The notes: a model not told the origin generated them from the sequence alone. A DNA stretch of 64,000 nucleotides from an uncultured Roseburia sp. (GCA_900542495.1 UQNW01000007.1:62001-126000), one strand, 5' to 3'. Counted from the first letter of the stretch, positions 50,892 to 60,786 are shown. Made by a program: numbers and translations.

Positions 50892-51533
50892 TTAGTTTAA
50901 AACATAATGAAAGAAATCAACAGCATTATCTTTGTTGTCTGTCGCATAAGCAATGCCGAGATAGACCGTTCCGGTATAATAGCCATTGTCCGAAAGCCAT
51001 TGGTTGTCGGTAAGCTTCAGACCACACGGAAGCGTTTCGCCTGTTTCGGAATCTGTGGCATAGATGATTGCATCCTGATATAGCGCCAATTCAGCCTCTG
51101 TCAGAAAATCAGTAAGCGGCATCATGCTTCCGGCATCCGCGTATTGCTGGAACACAAATTCCGGTGCAAAAAGTATGTCAGCTCCACCAACAGAAAGTTT
51201 TAATGTCAGCTTCTGGTCACTGTAATAATTCGTGGAATAGTTGTCATCCTCAGAAAAAGTGATAGAGGTATCCACCGAAATTTCTTCTTTATCTGTAAAT
51301 TTCTCCTGCTGGAAAAACTCATCCGTGGAAGAAATACTTTCTTCATAAGGATTGAGAGTATTAACCATTACAATGTCTAAGGCACTTTCTTTATAAGTAG
51401 CATAATGCACGATCATTGAAATCACAAATGCCACAAGACAAATGGCAACAATGATATGCCAGCGGTAATAATCCCAGATATATTGAACCTTTGCTTTTTT
51501 CGAAAGATCTTTGAACGCTGTTTTCTTCTCCAT
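50892..51533 (-). CDS. Hypothetical single-pass membrane protein with extracytoplasmic domain
   Basis: I do not recognise this 213-residue protein. A basic cytoplasmic start (KKTAFKDLSKKAKVQYIWDY) leads to one membrane helix (about residues 26-48, WHIIVAICLVAFVISMIVHY). The extracytoplasmic domain that follows has segments resembling periplasmic-binding-protein folds (LKLSVGGADILFAPEFVFQQ and DNKDNAVDFFHYVLN at the end). Similar proteins of about 210 residues are common in Lachnospiraceae and unnamed. The start was set at the ATG after GGAGG; the frame to 51590 has no site. Confidence 0.75.
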   Translation of the reverse strand: MEKKTAFKDLSKKAKVQYIWDYYRWHIIVAICLVAFVISMIVHYATYKESALDIVMVNTLNPYEESISSTDEFFQQEKFTDKEEISVDTSITFSEDDNYSTNYYSDQKLTLKLSVGGADILFAPEFVFQQYADAGSMMPLTDFLTEAELALYQDAIIYATDSETGETLPCGLKLTDNQWLSDNGYYTGTVYLGIAYATDNKDNAVDFFHYVLN

Positions 51534-51759
51534 GTAAAAACCTCCATTATTTGGGCGCTTTTTATTAACGCGATAGTTATAGGATAACATAGAAAGAAGA
51601 CGGTTGAAAGGGAAAAAGTATGAAGCTTATCTAAAATAGTGCTGATTTTCTTTTAAAAACGACATTATTTTTATGGAGAAAATTAGTTGGTAGTCAGCCT
51701 GAGGCATAAGCCACCTCGCCAAAACGGAATAAAAAAGTAAAAAAATATCCAAAACTTTT

Positions 51760-52491
51760 TTACACCGCATAGCAATCATACCGGATTGCTTTTCCTTTCA
51801 GCTCATAGGTTGGATTTTTACCTGCAAGAAACGGACTTTTCAGCGGGCGTTTTACAATAATCTTGGAAGGCTTTACCTGAATCGCCGCCTCAAATAATTC
51901 GACCTCATCCGAGCACGGCGGCTCAAGTTTCTGGATCAATTGCAGTTTTTTATTGATGAGTCCAGACTTTTGTCTGCCAGGAAACATCGGATCAAGATAG
52001 ATCAGATCTACCGCATCCACGCGGGTTTTTAACTCCTCCACACTGTTTCCTTCGACCAGCTTCATACGGGCTGCGATCTCTTTTAACTGCGGATGTTTTT
52101 TTGCACGGCGCAGGGCGTCTTTTAATAATACCGCCACTACCGGATTCTGTTCATACAATGTCATATCATATCCATAGGCGGCAAGTAAAAAAGCATCCTC
52201 ACCCATTCCGGCAGTCGCATCAATTCCTTTCAAATCTGTCTCTGTTGTCTTCGCTGCACGCACAAGCATTTCATGCGCAAGTCTGCCGTCACTTACCCGG
52301 TGGAGCATGCCTTCAAAATCTCCCTGATAAGTCAGTCCGTACCCGGTCAGCGAAACGCCTTTTGCATCAAATAGAACGGTCAGATTCTCTCCCGGCTTAT
52401 CTAATATTGGCACACCTGTCCGCTTTGCAAAGGACTCTGCCATATCTCTCTGTCCGCCCTTTCCGATGCAGACAACTATCTTGTCACTCAT
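51760..52491 (-). CDS. rsmJ: 16S rRNA (guanine-N2) methyltransferase RsmJ-like
   Basis: The 243-residue protein has a class I methyltransferase fold with DATAGMGEDAFLLAAYGYDM (about residues 90-110), LYEQNPVVAVLLKDALRRAK and LIYLDPMFPGRQKSGL (about 168-185). These match RsmJ (YhiQ), which methylates a guanine near the 3' end of 16S rRNA in E. coli. The catalytic DPMFP motif is intact. It starts after GGAGAAG, and lies 31 bp after the stop of the second ABC exporter gene on the same strand. Confidence 0.85.
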   Translation of the reverse strand: MSDKIVVCIGKGGQRDMAESFAKRTGVPILDKPGENLTVLFDAKGVSLTGYGLTYQGDFEGMLHRVSDGRLAHEMLVRAAKTTETDLKGIDATAGMGEDAFLLAAYGYDMTLYEQNPVVAVLLKDALRRAKKHPQLKEIAARMKLVEGNSVEELKTRVDAVDLIYLDPMFPGRQKSGLINKKLQLIQKLEPPCSDEVELFEAAIQVKPSKIIVKRPLKSPFLAGKNPTYELKGKAIRYDCYAV

Positions 52492-52522
52492 TTATCTTCT
52501 CCAATTTCATTTTATAATTTTT

Positions 52523-54304
52523 CTATGCCATTTCCACCCTGTAATTCTCTGCCTGTGAGTGAAACAGCTTGTAATATAGGCTGTCAGTCTTTTTCATCAG
52601 GTTCTCGTGGGTGTCAAAATCTGCAACCGTTCCACCGTCGATGATCAAAATGCGGTCACAGAATACCGCGGAGGACATCCGGTGGGAAATGTAAATGGCT
52701 GTCTTATCTTCCACAAGGCTGTTGAATTTTTCATAAATCTCTGCCTCTGCAATCGGATCTAAGGCACTTGCAGGCTCGTCAAGAATCACAAGTGAAGCCT
52801 CCTTATAGAGTGCTCTTGCAATTGCAACCTTCTGTCCTTCACCACCGGACATCTCGATTCCGTCTTCCTCATACTCTTTTCCAAAACGGCTGTTGATTCC
52901 GTCTTTTAAATTGTCAATTTTTTCACGAAGTCCTACCTCATCGATCAGTCGGTTAATTTTTTCCGTATCTACATTTTTTTCCTGACAGGAGATATTTTCT
53001 GCTATCGTGAAGTTAAAAAGTCTGTAATCCTGAAATACTGCGGAAATTGCCTTCATATAGGACATATAATCATAGTCATAAATATTTTTTCCATTAATCC
53101 TGATCTCGCCGCTGTCAGCCTTATACATCCGGCAGATCAGCTTCACCAGCGTCGATTTTCCTGCACCATTCAAACCGACGATTGAGATTCTTTCTCCTTT
53201 TTGAATCGAGAACGTAATATTTTTTAATACCGCTTTCTCTGCTTTCGGATAAGTAAATGTGACATTGGAAAATTCTATTGTCTCCACCGGACCGGCAAAT
53301 TTCTCTTTTCCGCTCTCGACTGTCTCCTCCTTCAATTTCATAAATTCCAGATATGGATCTAAGAAAGACAATACCTGCAGCATCTCTACGACCGCAGTTC
53401 CAAATTCTACAACCGAAGTGGAAAAATTAACTGCCGCAGATACATACATGGTCAGTGAACCGATAGAAATTCTGCTTCCAAAACGGTCTGACAAAGTGCG
53501 CAGTCCCACATACACATAGCAGACTGCAGCGATCGCATCGTTGACCACATTAATTCCACCCATAACCCTTCCCTCTTTTTTATACATCTCATCAAACAGG
53601 TCACAGGTTTCATCTGTAAATTCTGCGGTCTTTTTTATGATCATATCCTGCATCTGATATAAACGAATGTCTTTCTGATACTGTTTATCCGCTCCAAGAT
53701 TTAAATAATAATTGAATTTGCGGTTGATCGGTATGACGCTCTCCGTCACCTTAACAAGCATATCGGACATTCCTTTATACAAAATCAAAATAACAGTGAT
53801 CCCCGCCACAAGCACCAGAATCATGACCGGTCCCAATGTAACGATAATTGCTAAAAGCCCGATCAGTGTCACTGCTCCGGAGAAAACTTTCGATACGCAG
53901 GTTACAATGTTTGCGATCGCATTCTGGTTGTCAACAGCAAATACTGCCCGCTCTTTTAAGTCCAGATAATACGGATCTTCCAGATAAGAATATTCCAGAT
54001 TCATAATTTTCTCTGCCATGCGCTCTGTCATTCTGCGCCGCATTGCCTCTTTTTTCACTTCTGTCAGACGCTTATACAGCTTTTCTAGCCAGGTCATTCC
54101 CACATTATTTGCAATGATAAGTGCTCCAAAAAGCAGGATCATCTGTATCTCTTTTGCTCCAAGCAGCTCATCGATCAAAAATTTAGGCAGAATAATATTC
54201 AGCCAAAGCTTTGCCGCAGTCGTCACAGATTGCAGAACCAATATCACAATATAATCGGGTGACACCTGCCACGCCAGCTTTAAAAAACTTGTTAATTTTT
54301 TCAT
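52523..54304 (-). CDS. ABC exporter half-transporter (permease-ATPase fusion) 2
   Basis: The 593-residue protein has a six-helix membrane domain (residues 15-320) followed by an ATPase domain with Walker A GLNGAGKSTLVKLIC, signature EMSGGEGQKVAIAR, Walker B LVILDEPASALDP and switch histidine ISHR. This is the type I exporter arrangement. It pairs with the half-transporter encoded just upstream (28-bp gap), and they probably form a heterodimer. The cargo is unknown; related pairs export peptides, drugs or lipids. No biosynthetic or immunity genes accompany them. Confidence 0.92.
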   Translation of the reverse strand: MKKLTSFLKLAWQVSPDYIVILVLQSVTTAAKLWLNIILPKFLIDELLGAKEIQMILLFGALIIANNVGMTWLEKLYKRLTEVKKEAMRRRMTERMAEKIMNLEYSYLEDPYYLDLKERAVFAVDNQNAIANIVTCVSKVFSGAVTLIGLLAIIVTLGPVMILVLVAGITVILILYKGMSDMLVKVTESVIPINRKFNYYLNLGADKQYQKDIRLYQMQDMIIKKTAEFTDETCDLFDEMYKKEGRVMGGINVVNDAIAAVCYVYVGLRTLSDRFGSRISIGSLTMYVSAAVNFSTSVVEFGTAVVEMLQVLSFLDPYLEFMKLKEETVESGKEKFAGPVETIEFSNVTFTYPKAEKAVLKNITFSIQKGERISIVGLNGAGKSTLVKLICRMYKADSGEIRINGKNIYDYDYMSYMKAISAVFQDYRLFNFTIAENISCQEKNVDTEKINRLIDEVGLREKIDNLKDGINSRFGKEYEEDGIEMSGGEGQKVAIARALYKEASLVILDEPASALDPIAEAEIYEKFNSLVEDKTAIYISHRMSSAVFCDRILIIDGGTVADFDTHENLMKKTDSLYYKLFHSQAENYRVEMA

Positions 54305-54332
54305 TTTCTCACGCTCTCTAAAATAAAGTTAT

Positions 54333-56138
54333 TTATCCTGCCATGCTGGAATTTTCCTGATAATATTTTCCCTGCACGGTAAACATATGATAATATTCCC
54401 CTTTTTTGTTCATCAGTTCCTCGTGTGTTCCATATTCTTTCAGTCCGTCTCTGTCGAACAGAGCAATTTTGTCACAGAACTTCGTGCTGGCAAGACGATG
54501 TGAAATATAAACGGCAGTCTTTCCTTTTACCATATTGCCAAAGCTCTCATAGATTTCTGCCTCCGCAAGCGCATCCAGTGCCGCTGTCGGCTCGTCCATA
54601 ATGACCATCGGGGCATCCTTGTACAGTCCGCGGGCAATCGACAGTTTTTGTCTCTCTCCACCGGAAAAATCTGTTCCATTCTCGTCAACTATCTTTAACA
54701 TCATCTGGTCTAAGCCTTTTGAAAAGCCTTTTACCTTGTTCCATAGTCCAACCTTTTCCAATGCTTCCTGTACCCTCGCATCATCCACGTTTTTGTCTGT
54801 TCCAGCCACATTTTCACGAATTGGAACTGCAAGCACATTGACATCCTGAAAAACTGCGGAATAAAGACTATATAAATCTTCTTTTCTGAATTTTGTGCTG
54901 TCTGTTCCATTGATGTAGATATGCCCTGCCGTTGGCTCGTAAAGACCTGTCATCAGCTTCACCAGCGTTGTTTTTCCTGCGCCGTTCACGCCGACAATCG
55001 CAAGCCTTTCTCCTTTATGTATCGTAAAATTCAGATCCTTGTATACAAAGACTTCGCTGCCCGGATATTTGAAATCAACATGGTCAAATACAATTTCCAA
55101 AGTATCTGTGATCGCAATTTTTTCCTTATCTGTATCGGTAAGCTGCTCGTCCATCAGCCGGAAGGCATCGCCTACATACTGTCCCTCATTTTGCAGAAAA
55201 GCGGTATCCTCACCAAGCTTTAACATAGAGGAAAGCAGCGTTGTGATGAGGGAAATGTACATGGTAAAACTGCTGATCGGCATGCCATGCAGTGTCTGAT
55301 AAATTAAAATTCCATACATCAGAAGATTGGTGATAAGCAGTGTTGCGATTCCTGCCAGACTGAGCAAATATTCATGTCGTTCCAGTTTTTTTACAAGTGT
55401 CACAAGTGTATCAATCTCTGCCTCATAGTTTTTCAAAATACGATCTCTGAAATTGTAGATCCTGATATCTTTTCCAAACGTAAAATCATGTGTTGTCCTG
55501 TAATAATAATTGATTTTCCGGTTCTGCTTTGCCAGCTCCTCTTTTCTCGCATAACGGTAGTTGTGGTTTTGTCTCGAAACCCACATTGTGACAAACACAT
55601 GAGCAATCAGCGCCACGAGGATCACAGGACTTAAACCAGCCGCTAAAATGACCATTCCGAGAATTGTCACAACATTTGCCGGGATTTTATACAAATGGTT
55701 CAGCATTCCCTCTATGCCTTCCTGATTGTTGTTGCAGGAATTCATCGCACACTCATTTTTTTCCCAGAAGGAAGCGTCTTCCACGTACTTATAATCCATT
55801 TTCATGGTTTTTGCGTTAATGTCTCCTATGTAGTGGATACGCATACGCATGTTTCTGGATTCGATGATGTGCTGCAGACGGCTCATTGCATAGCCGAGCA
55901 CACCCGCAATGCAAAGATAAATACACATGGCTGCGATGAGCTGCTGTGCTGCTGCCGTGTTCTCCTGCTCCAGAATACCGATTGCGATTTTCGGAAGGAA
56001 CACCGCCAGAAACGGATAGATTCCCGCCACGGCCGTGTATACAAGAATACGCGGAAGCTGCTTTTTATCACGCTCAAATAAGTTTGTCATCAACCGGCGG
56101 ATGACCGGAAGGACTTTATACGTTTGTTCATTCATCAT
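54333..56138 (-). CDS. ABC exporter half-transporter (permease-ATPase fusion) 1
   Basis: The 601-residue protein has membrane helices over residues 25-325 and an ATPase domain with Walker A GVNGAGKTTLVKLMTG, signature DFSGGERQKLSIARG, Walker B MVIMDEPTAALDA and switch histidine ISHR. The degenerate first-ABC features seen in some heterodimers are not evident, so both ATPase sites of the pair may work. It is the first gene of the three-gene run with the second half-transporter and rsmJ. Two ATGs in tandem are possible starts. The substrate is unknown. Confidence 0.92.
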   Translation of the reverse strand: MMNEQTYKVLPVIRRLMTNLFERDKKQLPRILVYTAVAGIYPFLAVFLPKIAIGILEQENTAAAQQLIAAMCIYLCIAGVLGYAMSRLQHIIESRNMRMRIHYIGDINAKTMKMDYKYVEDASFWEKNECAMNSCNNNQEGIEGMLNHLYKIPANVVTILGMVILAAGLSPVILVALIAHVFVTMWVSRQNHNYRYARKEELAKQNRKINYYYRTTHDFTFGKDIRIYNFRDRILKNYEAEIDTLVTLVKKLERHEYLLSLAGIATLLITNLLMYGILIYQTLHGMPISSFTMYISLITTLLSSMLKLGEDTAFLQNEGQYVGDAFRLMDEQLTDTDKEKIAITDTLEIVFDHVDFKYPGSEVFVYKDLNFTIHKGERLAIVGVNGAGKTTLVKLMTGLYEPTAGHIYINGTDSTKFRKEDLYSLYSAVFQDVNVLAVPIRENVAGTDKNVDDARVQEALEKVGLWNKVKGFSKGLDQMMLKIVDENGTDFSGGERQKLSIARGLYKDAPMVIMDEPTAALDALAEAEIYESFGNMVKGKTAVYISHRLASTKFCDKIALFDRDGLKEYGTHEELMNKKGEYYHMFTVQGKYYQENSSMAG

Positions 56139-56258
56139 AAATACCCATGCCTTTCTGTAACTTCCTATATACTATCGAACCTTTTTTCATAAGTAAACAC
56201 ATTTTCTGTAAGCGGTAAAAATAAAATGGTAAGTGGTCGGATATTTCCTGCAAACAAA

Positions 56259-56303
56259 AAAACTGCCGTTTTTGTGATTCACAATTCCAAAAACGACAGT
56301 TTC
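56259..56303 (-). terminator. Rho-independent terminator after the glucokinase gene
   Basis: AACTGCCGTTTTTG (56261-56274) pairs with CAAAAACGACAGTT (56288-56301), followed on the minus strand by a run of seven T. Confidence 0.88.
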
Positions 56304-56356
56304 TCATTATTTATAACAATCCAACCGTATCCGCTGTGACAATGGTAACAAATCTT

Positions 56357-57295
56357 CTAATCCAACAGCATCTCAACACATCCATACATACCAGCGTCAT
56401 TACCAAGTCCTGCCAATGCAAACTTAGTATCACGGCATGCCATGAAGGATGTCTCAACAAAATGTTTTTTGATATTATCTAATAAGATGTCTCCTGCTTT
56501 GGAAACGCCACCGCCGATCACGATGATCTCCGGATTGACAACGCAGGCGATATTGGAAAGTGTGGAGCCTAAGATCTCACATACTTCATCTACCAGTCCG
56601 ATTGCAATTGCATCTCCTGCTTTTGCTGCATCAAATACATCTTTTGCTGTAAGGTTGGCAATCTCACGGATTGTTGTCTCCTCTGAGGATTTTGCAAGCT
56701 TTCTCTTTGCAAGACGAACGATTCCTGTTGCAGATGTGTACTGCTCTAAGCATCCGTACTGTCCACAGTTACAAGCTTCGATCTCATCATTGTTCACAGT
56801 GATATGTCCGATCTCTCCACCGGCTCCGTTAAATCCTGCAACCACTTTTCCGTCAACGATAATTCCACCGCCGACTCCGGTTCCAAGTGTGACCATGATA
56901 ACATCCTTTGAGCCTTTGGCTCCGCCCTGCCACATCTCACCTAAAGCTGCAACGTTCGCGTCATTACCGACTTCGATCTTAAGTCCGGTAAGGTTGCCTA
57001 ACTCCTCTGCAACGTTTACCACGCCCCAGCCGAGGTTTACACAGCGGTGTACCACACCCTGACTGTCAACAGGTCCAGGAACACCGATTCCGATTCCCTG
57101 TACCTCATCTTTGCTGATTGCTTCCTGCGCAAGCTTGTTATCTACTGCTTTTGCAACGTCAGAAAGGATCGACTCACCGTTATTCTCTGTGTTGGTCTTG
57201 ATCTCCCATTTGTCTAACAGTGTTCCGTTGGTGTCAAAGAATCCAATCTTGCAGGTAGTTCCCCCAATGTCAACTCCAAATGCGTATTTCTTCAT
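56357..57295 (-). CDS. glk: ROK-family glucokinase
   Basis: The 312-residue protein has the ATP-binding GVDIGGTTCKIGFF at the N-terminus, the sugar-binding GNDANVAALGEM (about residue 110), GTGVGGGIIVDGKV and the zinc motif GHITVN with CNCGQYGCLE (about residues 165-185). These identify a ROK glucokinase, which phosphorylates glucose on entry to glycolysis. Its promoter has a perfect match to the CcpA-binding cre consensus over the -10 element, and a palindrome CTATGAAGCCTTCATAG sits in the leader, so carbon-source control is likely. Confidence 0.93.
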   Translation of the reverse strand: MKKYAFGVDIGGTTCKIGFFDTNGTLLDKWEIKTNTENNGESILSDVAKAVDNKLAQEAISKDEVQGIGIGVPGPVDSQGVVHRCVNLGWGVVNVAEELGNLTGLKIEVGNDANVAALGEMWQGGAKGSKDVIMVTLGTGVGGGIIVDGKVVAGFNGAGGEIGHITVNNDEIEACNCGQYGCLEQYTSATGIVRLAKRKLAKSSEETTIREIANLTAKDVFDAAKAGDAIAIGLVDEVCEILGSTLSNIACVVNPEIIVIGGGVSKAGDILLDNIKKHFVETSFMACRDTKFALAGLGNDAGMYGCVEMLLD

Positions 57296-57327
57296 GATTT
57301 TTCTCCCTAATCCATATATTTTTGCGT

Positions 57328-57344
57328 CTATGAAGCCTTCATAG
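57328..57344. promoter_or_regulatory. Palindrome in the glk leader
   Basis: CTATGAAGCCTTCATAG has perfect 8-bp arms with a single central base. The shape suits a DNA operator more than an RNA hairpin. Confidence 0.45.
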
Positions 57345-57363
57345 TTCCGCTCACATTACCCTT

Positions 57364-57392
57364 ATGATAACGTTTCCAATTTTATCTGTCAA
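57364..57392 (-). promoter_or_regulatory. glk promoter with overlapping cre site
   Basis: On the minus strand TTGACA (complement of 57387-57392) and TATCAT (complement of 57364-57369) are 17 nt apart. TTGGAAACGTTATCA (complement of 57365-57379) matches the cre consensus WTGNAANCGNWNNCW at every position and covers the -10. In such a position CcpA would be expected to repress. Confidence 0.75.
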
Positions 57393-57431
57393 TTGTATTC
57401 TATGGCAATTTTGGCTTGAAAATGAGGATTC

Positions 57432-59648
57432 TTACTCCTGCTTCTCATTCTCTGTCAACACAGGATTTATTTCTGGCTGCTGGATTGTTTCATCCTCTGG
57501 ATTCTGCTGTGGTGTGTTGTCGCTGTTTGAATTTTCAGCATCTTCCGGCTGTTGAGGTTGGTTGTCCTCCTGTTCCGGCTGCTGGAGTTCGTTTTCTCCC
57601 GGCTGTTCACTTTCATTGTCCTGCGAAAGCGAGTTTTCATCTTCCTGCTGCTGGAGCAGATCATCCGAAATTTTGGCATATGGTAAAAAGTCGAGTGGCT
57701 CCAATCCTTCGTGCGCTTTGTTCATAAACGACTGCCAGATTTTTCCCGGATAAGTGTTACCCATTAATTCCTGTAATTTTCTTGGCATATCATAGCCAAC
57801 CCAGACACTCGTAGTATAATACCGGGTATAGCCGACAAACCAGCCGTCCTTATGATCATTCGTTGTTCCGGTCTTGCCGGCGCATGGCATATCACCAAGT
57901 CCCAAACCTTTTCCTGTTCCAGTTGTGATAACTCCCTTTAACACATCCGTCATCATACGCGCTGCATTTTTCTTATATATAAGTGTCGACTCCTCATCTT
58001 CCTGATATAAAACTTCACCATCGCCATTTAAAATTTTCACAATGCAGGTCGGTGTCCGGTAATATCCGTCATTCTCGATTGTCGCAAAGCCAGACGCCAT
58101 TTCTAATGCGGAAACTCCGTTCGTAAAACCGCCTAGTGCAGTCGCTAATCGGTAATCAGATGGGCTGATCTTGGAAAAATTCATCTCTTTTAAGTACGCC
58201 AATCCTTTATCCGGCGTGATCTGGTCATATAACTTCCATGCGATCGTATTGACCGATTTTTCCACCGCAGTGCGGACGGTGATCTCCCCAAGATATGTGC
58301 CATTCGCATTCTTCGGTCCGTTCTCGATCGGTTCATCAACTACAATTGTATCCGGTGTATAATTCTGCTCAAAACCCGGTGTATACACGGTCAGCGGTTT
58401 TATCGCACTACCCGGCTGCCGGAAACTCTGATAAGCGCGGTTTAACGTATAGCCCGGAAAATCCTGACTGCGCCCACCTACGATTGCGCGCACATAACCA
58501 TTATCGTTATCGATACAGACTGCGGAAGCCTGTAATTCATAAACACCCTCCTCATTTACACTGGTATAACCGGATAACGTATCATCCACCGACTGCTGCA
58601 ATTCCTCCTGCAACGACAGATCAATCGAGGTGTAAATCCGGTAGCCACCGGTATAAAGCTTTTTCTGACATTCATTATAAAGGGAATTGTAGGTGTCCTC
58701 ATACGCCTGCTGTTCCTCATCCGTCTTAAAATCCTCATGAAAAACAAATCCCTGCTGCAGCATCAACGCTCTTGTTGCGCAGTAGTATGTGTATGTCTCA
58801 ACATAATCATTTTTCGCAAGCGCCTGCGGACGGTTTAATGTAATCTGTTCTGTGACCGCCTGTGCATAGTCCATCTGCGAGATTTTACCGTCATCTAACA
58901 TATTTTTTAAAATACGGTCACGTCTCGCTACCGCGTTGTCTTTATTTGTCACCGGATCATAAAGTGTCGGGTTATTCGGAATTGCACACAAAAAAGCAAT
59001 CTGGGACAGAGAGAGATTTTGCACATCACTGTCAAAGTAACCTCTCGCCGCAGATTGAATCCCATAGTATCCGTTTCCAAAATAAATGTTATTCAAATAA
59101 AACTCTAATATCTCGTTCTTGGAATATTTCTTTTCGAGTTCCGTTGCGATATACATCTCTTCCACTTTTCGCTGCCATGTTTTTTCCTGTGACAGAAAAA
59201 TATTCCGGGCCAGCTGCATGGTGATCGTACTTCCACCCTGTTTGACTTCACCATTTTGTACCATTGCCTTCACTGCACGGAGCAGTGCGCGGTAATCAAT
59301 TCCATGGTGTCTGAAAAACTTTTTATCCTCGATACTGACGATTGCTGTCACTGCATCCACCGGCATCTCCTCAATGGAAACATAGTAAGAGTCTTTTTCC
59401 CCTTTTAATGTGGAAATGACGCTGCCGTCTGCCGCATAGACAATGCTCGTCTGATTTGTTTTAAAGGTATTTTCATCCGACTGCCGGACAAGGCGCGCTG
59501 CCTCCTGCTTTAATGCATCGACTTCTTTTCCGTAGCCACCGTAAAAATAGTAGGCTGCTGCTCCGAGCACAAGCACAAGGAGCACAAGCTGTATGCGGAA
59601 AAAATGCCAGAACAGGCGATGTTTTTTCTTTCTTTTTGTTTTTGACAT
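57432..59648 (-). CDS. Class A penicillin-binding protein (transglycosylase/transpeptidase, PBP1A family)
   Basis: The 738-residue protein has a basic cytoplasmic start, one membrane anchor (about residues 14-38), a GT51 transglycosylase domain (EDKKFFRHHGID and KQGGSTITMQLARNIF, about residues 105-150), and a transpeptidase domain with SxxK in GSAIKPL, SVN in EKSVNTIAW and KTGTTNDHKDGW. It polymerises and crosslinks peptidoglycan outside the membrane. The last 90 residues are a Glu/Gln/Pro/Asn/Ser-rich low-complexity tail, probably extended in the wall. Two adjacent ATGs follow AAAGGAG; the second was chosen for better spacing. The longer frame to 59711 is leader. Confidence 0.94.
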   Translation of the reverse strand: MSKTKRKKKHRLFWHFFRIQLVLLVLVLGAAAYYFYGGYGKEVDALKQEAARLVRQSDENTFKTNQTSIVYAADGSVISTLKGEKDSYYVSIEEMPVDAVTAIVSIEDKKFFRHHGIDYRALLRAVKAMVQNGEVKQGGSTITMQLARNIFLSQEKTWQRKVEEMYIATELEKKYSKNEILEFYLNNIYFGNGYYGIQSAARGYFDSDVQNLSLSQIAFLCAIPNNPTLYDPVTNKDNAVARRDRILKNMLDDGKISQMDYAQAVTEQITLNRPQALAKNDYVETYTYYCATRALMLQQGFVFHEDFKTDEEQQAYEDTYNSLYNECQKKLYTGGYRIYTSIDLSLQEELQQSVDDTLSGYTSVNEEGVYELQASAVCIDNDNGYVRAIVGGRSQDFPGYTLNRAYQSFRQPGSAIKPLTVYTPGFEQNYTPDTIVVDEPIENGPKNANGTYLGEITVRTAVEKSVNTIAWKLYDQITPDKGLAYLKEMNFSKISPSDYRLATALGGFTNGVSALEMASGFATIENDGYYRTPTCIVKILNGDGEVLYQEDEESTLIYKKNAARMMTDVLKGVITTGTGKGLGLGDMPCAGKTGTTNDHKDGWFVGYTRYYTTSVWVGYDMPRKLQELMGNTYPGKIWQSFMNKAHEGLEPLDFLPYAKISDDLLQQQEDENSLSQDNESEQPGENELQQPEQEDNQPQQPEDAENSNSDNTPQQNPEDETIQQPEINPVLTENEKQE

Positions 59649-59769
59649 CATGCACTCCTTTCCGGCTCTGTGTTTCTGTCCGTGGCTGGCACCACAATTG
59701 TGCCTTACCACAGAACGATTCTGTTATTAATCTTTCCAGATTTCTCCACGGATATGCATGATGTATCCT

Positions 59770-60756
59770 TTAAAAATTCAGGTCAATCTCGATTCCTTTC
59801 AGATCTTCATTGACCAGATTCTTCTCTTTGAGGATTTTCTGGATATTTTTCTGTGCCTCGTCCATTTTGCTTAAGTTCTGTTTCTGCATGGAAACATCCT
59901 GCTCAAGTTCATCTGCGCTCTGCTGCCCCTCAAGGATCTCCTCCTGATTTTTCCGCTTTTCTTTCGCCTCTTTGACCTGCTCGTCCTGCTCTTCTTTCTT
60001 GTCTGCCGCTTCCTCCGCCTTCTCTTTTTCTTCCTCGATCTTGTCATCGACATTGTTTTTGCCTTCCTCGATCAACATTCCAAGGATTTCTTTGTTGGCA
60101 GAATCCATGATCTCGTCTGCGGCATCCGAAGCTTTTTCCATGTCTCTTGATTTTAACTGCTCTAACGTGGCATCCGAAATAGACGCCGTCAGCGCATTCA
60201 CTTCATACTGTTTGCGCTCTGCCTCGACACTGACCTGACCTTTCATGCTGTTTAAACGCAAAACCTTTTTCTGATATTCCGTCAGCGGCGCATTCTGTAA
60301 TTCCTTTAATCTTGCAATCTCCTCATCTGAAAATTCATCATAAGAAGAACCGTTTATGTTATTCTGATACTTTTCTAAAAGCTCTAAATCTTTCTGCTCC
60401 TTGGAATCATCCGATACCCCATACTCATCCTGCAAAGACTTTTTCGTATTCTCAATGTCTTTCATCTTTGCCCACATATCGTTCATCTCCGATACCTTGC
60501 TCTGCTTCAACCCCTGCATATCCTCAATGTCTTTTGCAGATTGATTATCCCACTTCCATGCATCACTGACTACTTTTAACGCCTGTTTTTTCGCGTTGTT
60601 TCTGCGCGCTTCGATCTGGCTTTGTATATTATTCTTCTGCACAATTCCACCCGCATTGACCGACTTTACAATATTCTGGCGCCCGTTTTTCTCTGCGGAT
60701 TTCTGCGTTGCCGCCTGCTCTGCACCATTCTGGTTCGCTCTGATTGCAATTGACAT
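59770..60756 (-). CDS. Hypothetical charged coiled-coil protein
   Basis: I do not recognise this 328-residue protein. It begins with an Asn/Gln/Ala-rich stretch (MSIAIRANQNGAEQAATQKS) without signal peptide or membrane helix. Helical segments follow, with an extended Glu/Lys coiled coil at about residues 235-275 (KIEEEKEKAEEAADKKEEQD onwards). The C-terminus ends EGIEIDLNF-like (LKGIEIDLNF). It starts after GGGGGAG. It lies between the PBP gene (same strand) and the inverted-repeat elements. Its make-up resembles the other orphan coiled-coil protein at 23251-24072. Confidence 0.75.
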   Translation of the reverse strand: MSIAIRANQNGAEQAATQKSAEKNGRQNIVKSVNAGGIVQKNNIQSQIEARRNNAKKQALKVVSDAWKWDNQSAKDIEDMQGLKQSKVSEMNDMWAKMKDIENTKKSLQDEYGVSDDSKEQKDLELLEKYQNNINGSSYDEFSDEEIARLKELQNAPLTEYQKKVLRLNSMKGQVSVEAERKQYEVNALTASISDATLEQLKSRDMEKASDAADEIMDSANKEILGMLIEEGKNNVDDKIEEEKEKAEEAADKKEEQDEQVKEAKEKRKNQEEILEGQQSADELEQDVSMQKQNLSKMDEAQKNIQKILKEKNLVNEDLKGIEIDLNF

Positions 60757-60786
60757 AAGCTCGCTCCCCCTGTAAAAGATTATGTT

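Noticed and set aside
57432..57730. Several overlapping frames in the PBP tail region
   Set aside because: They result from the repetitive CAG/GAA-rich coding sequence of the Glu/Gln/Pro-rich tail and have no start signals.
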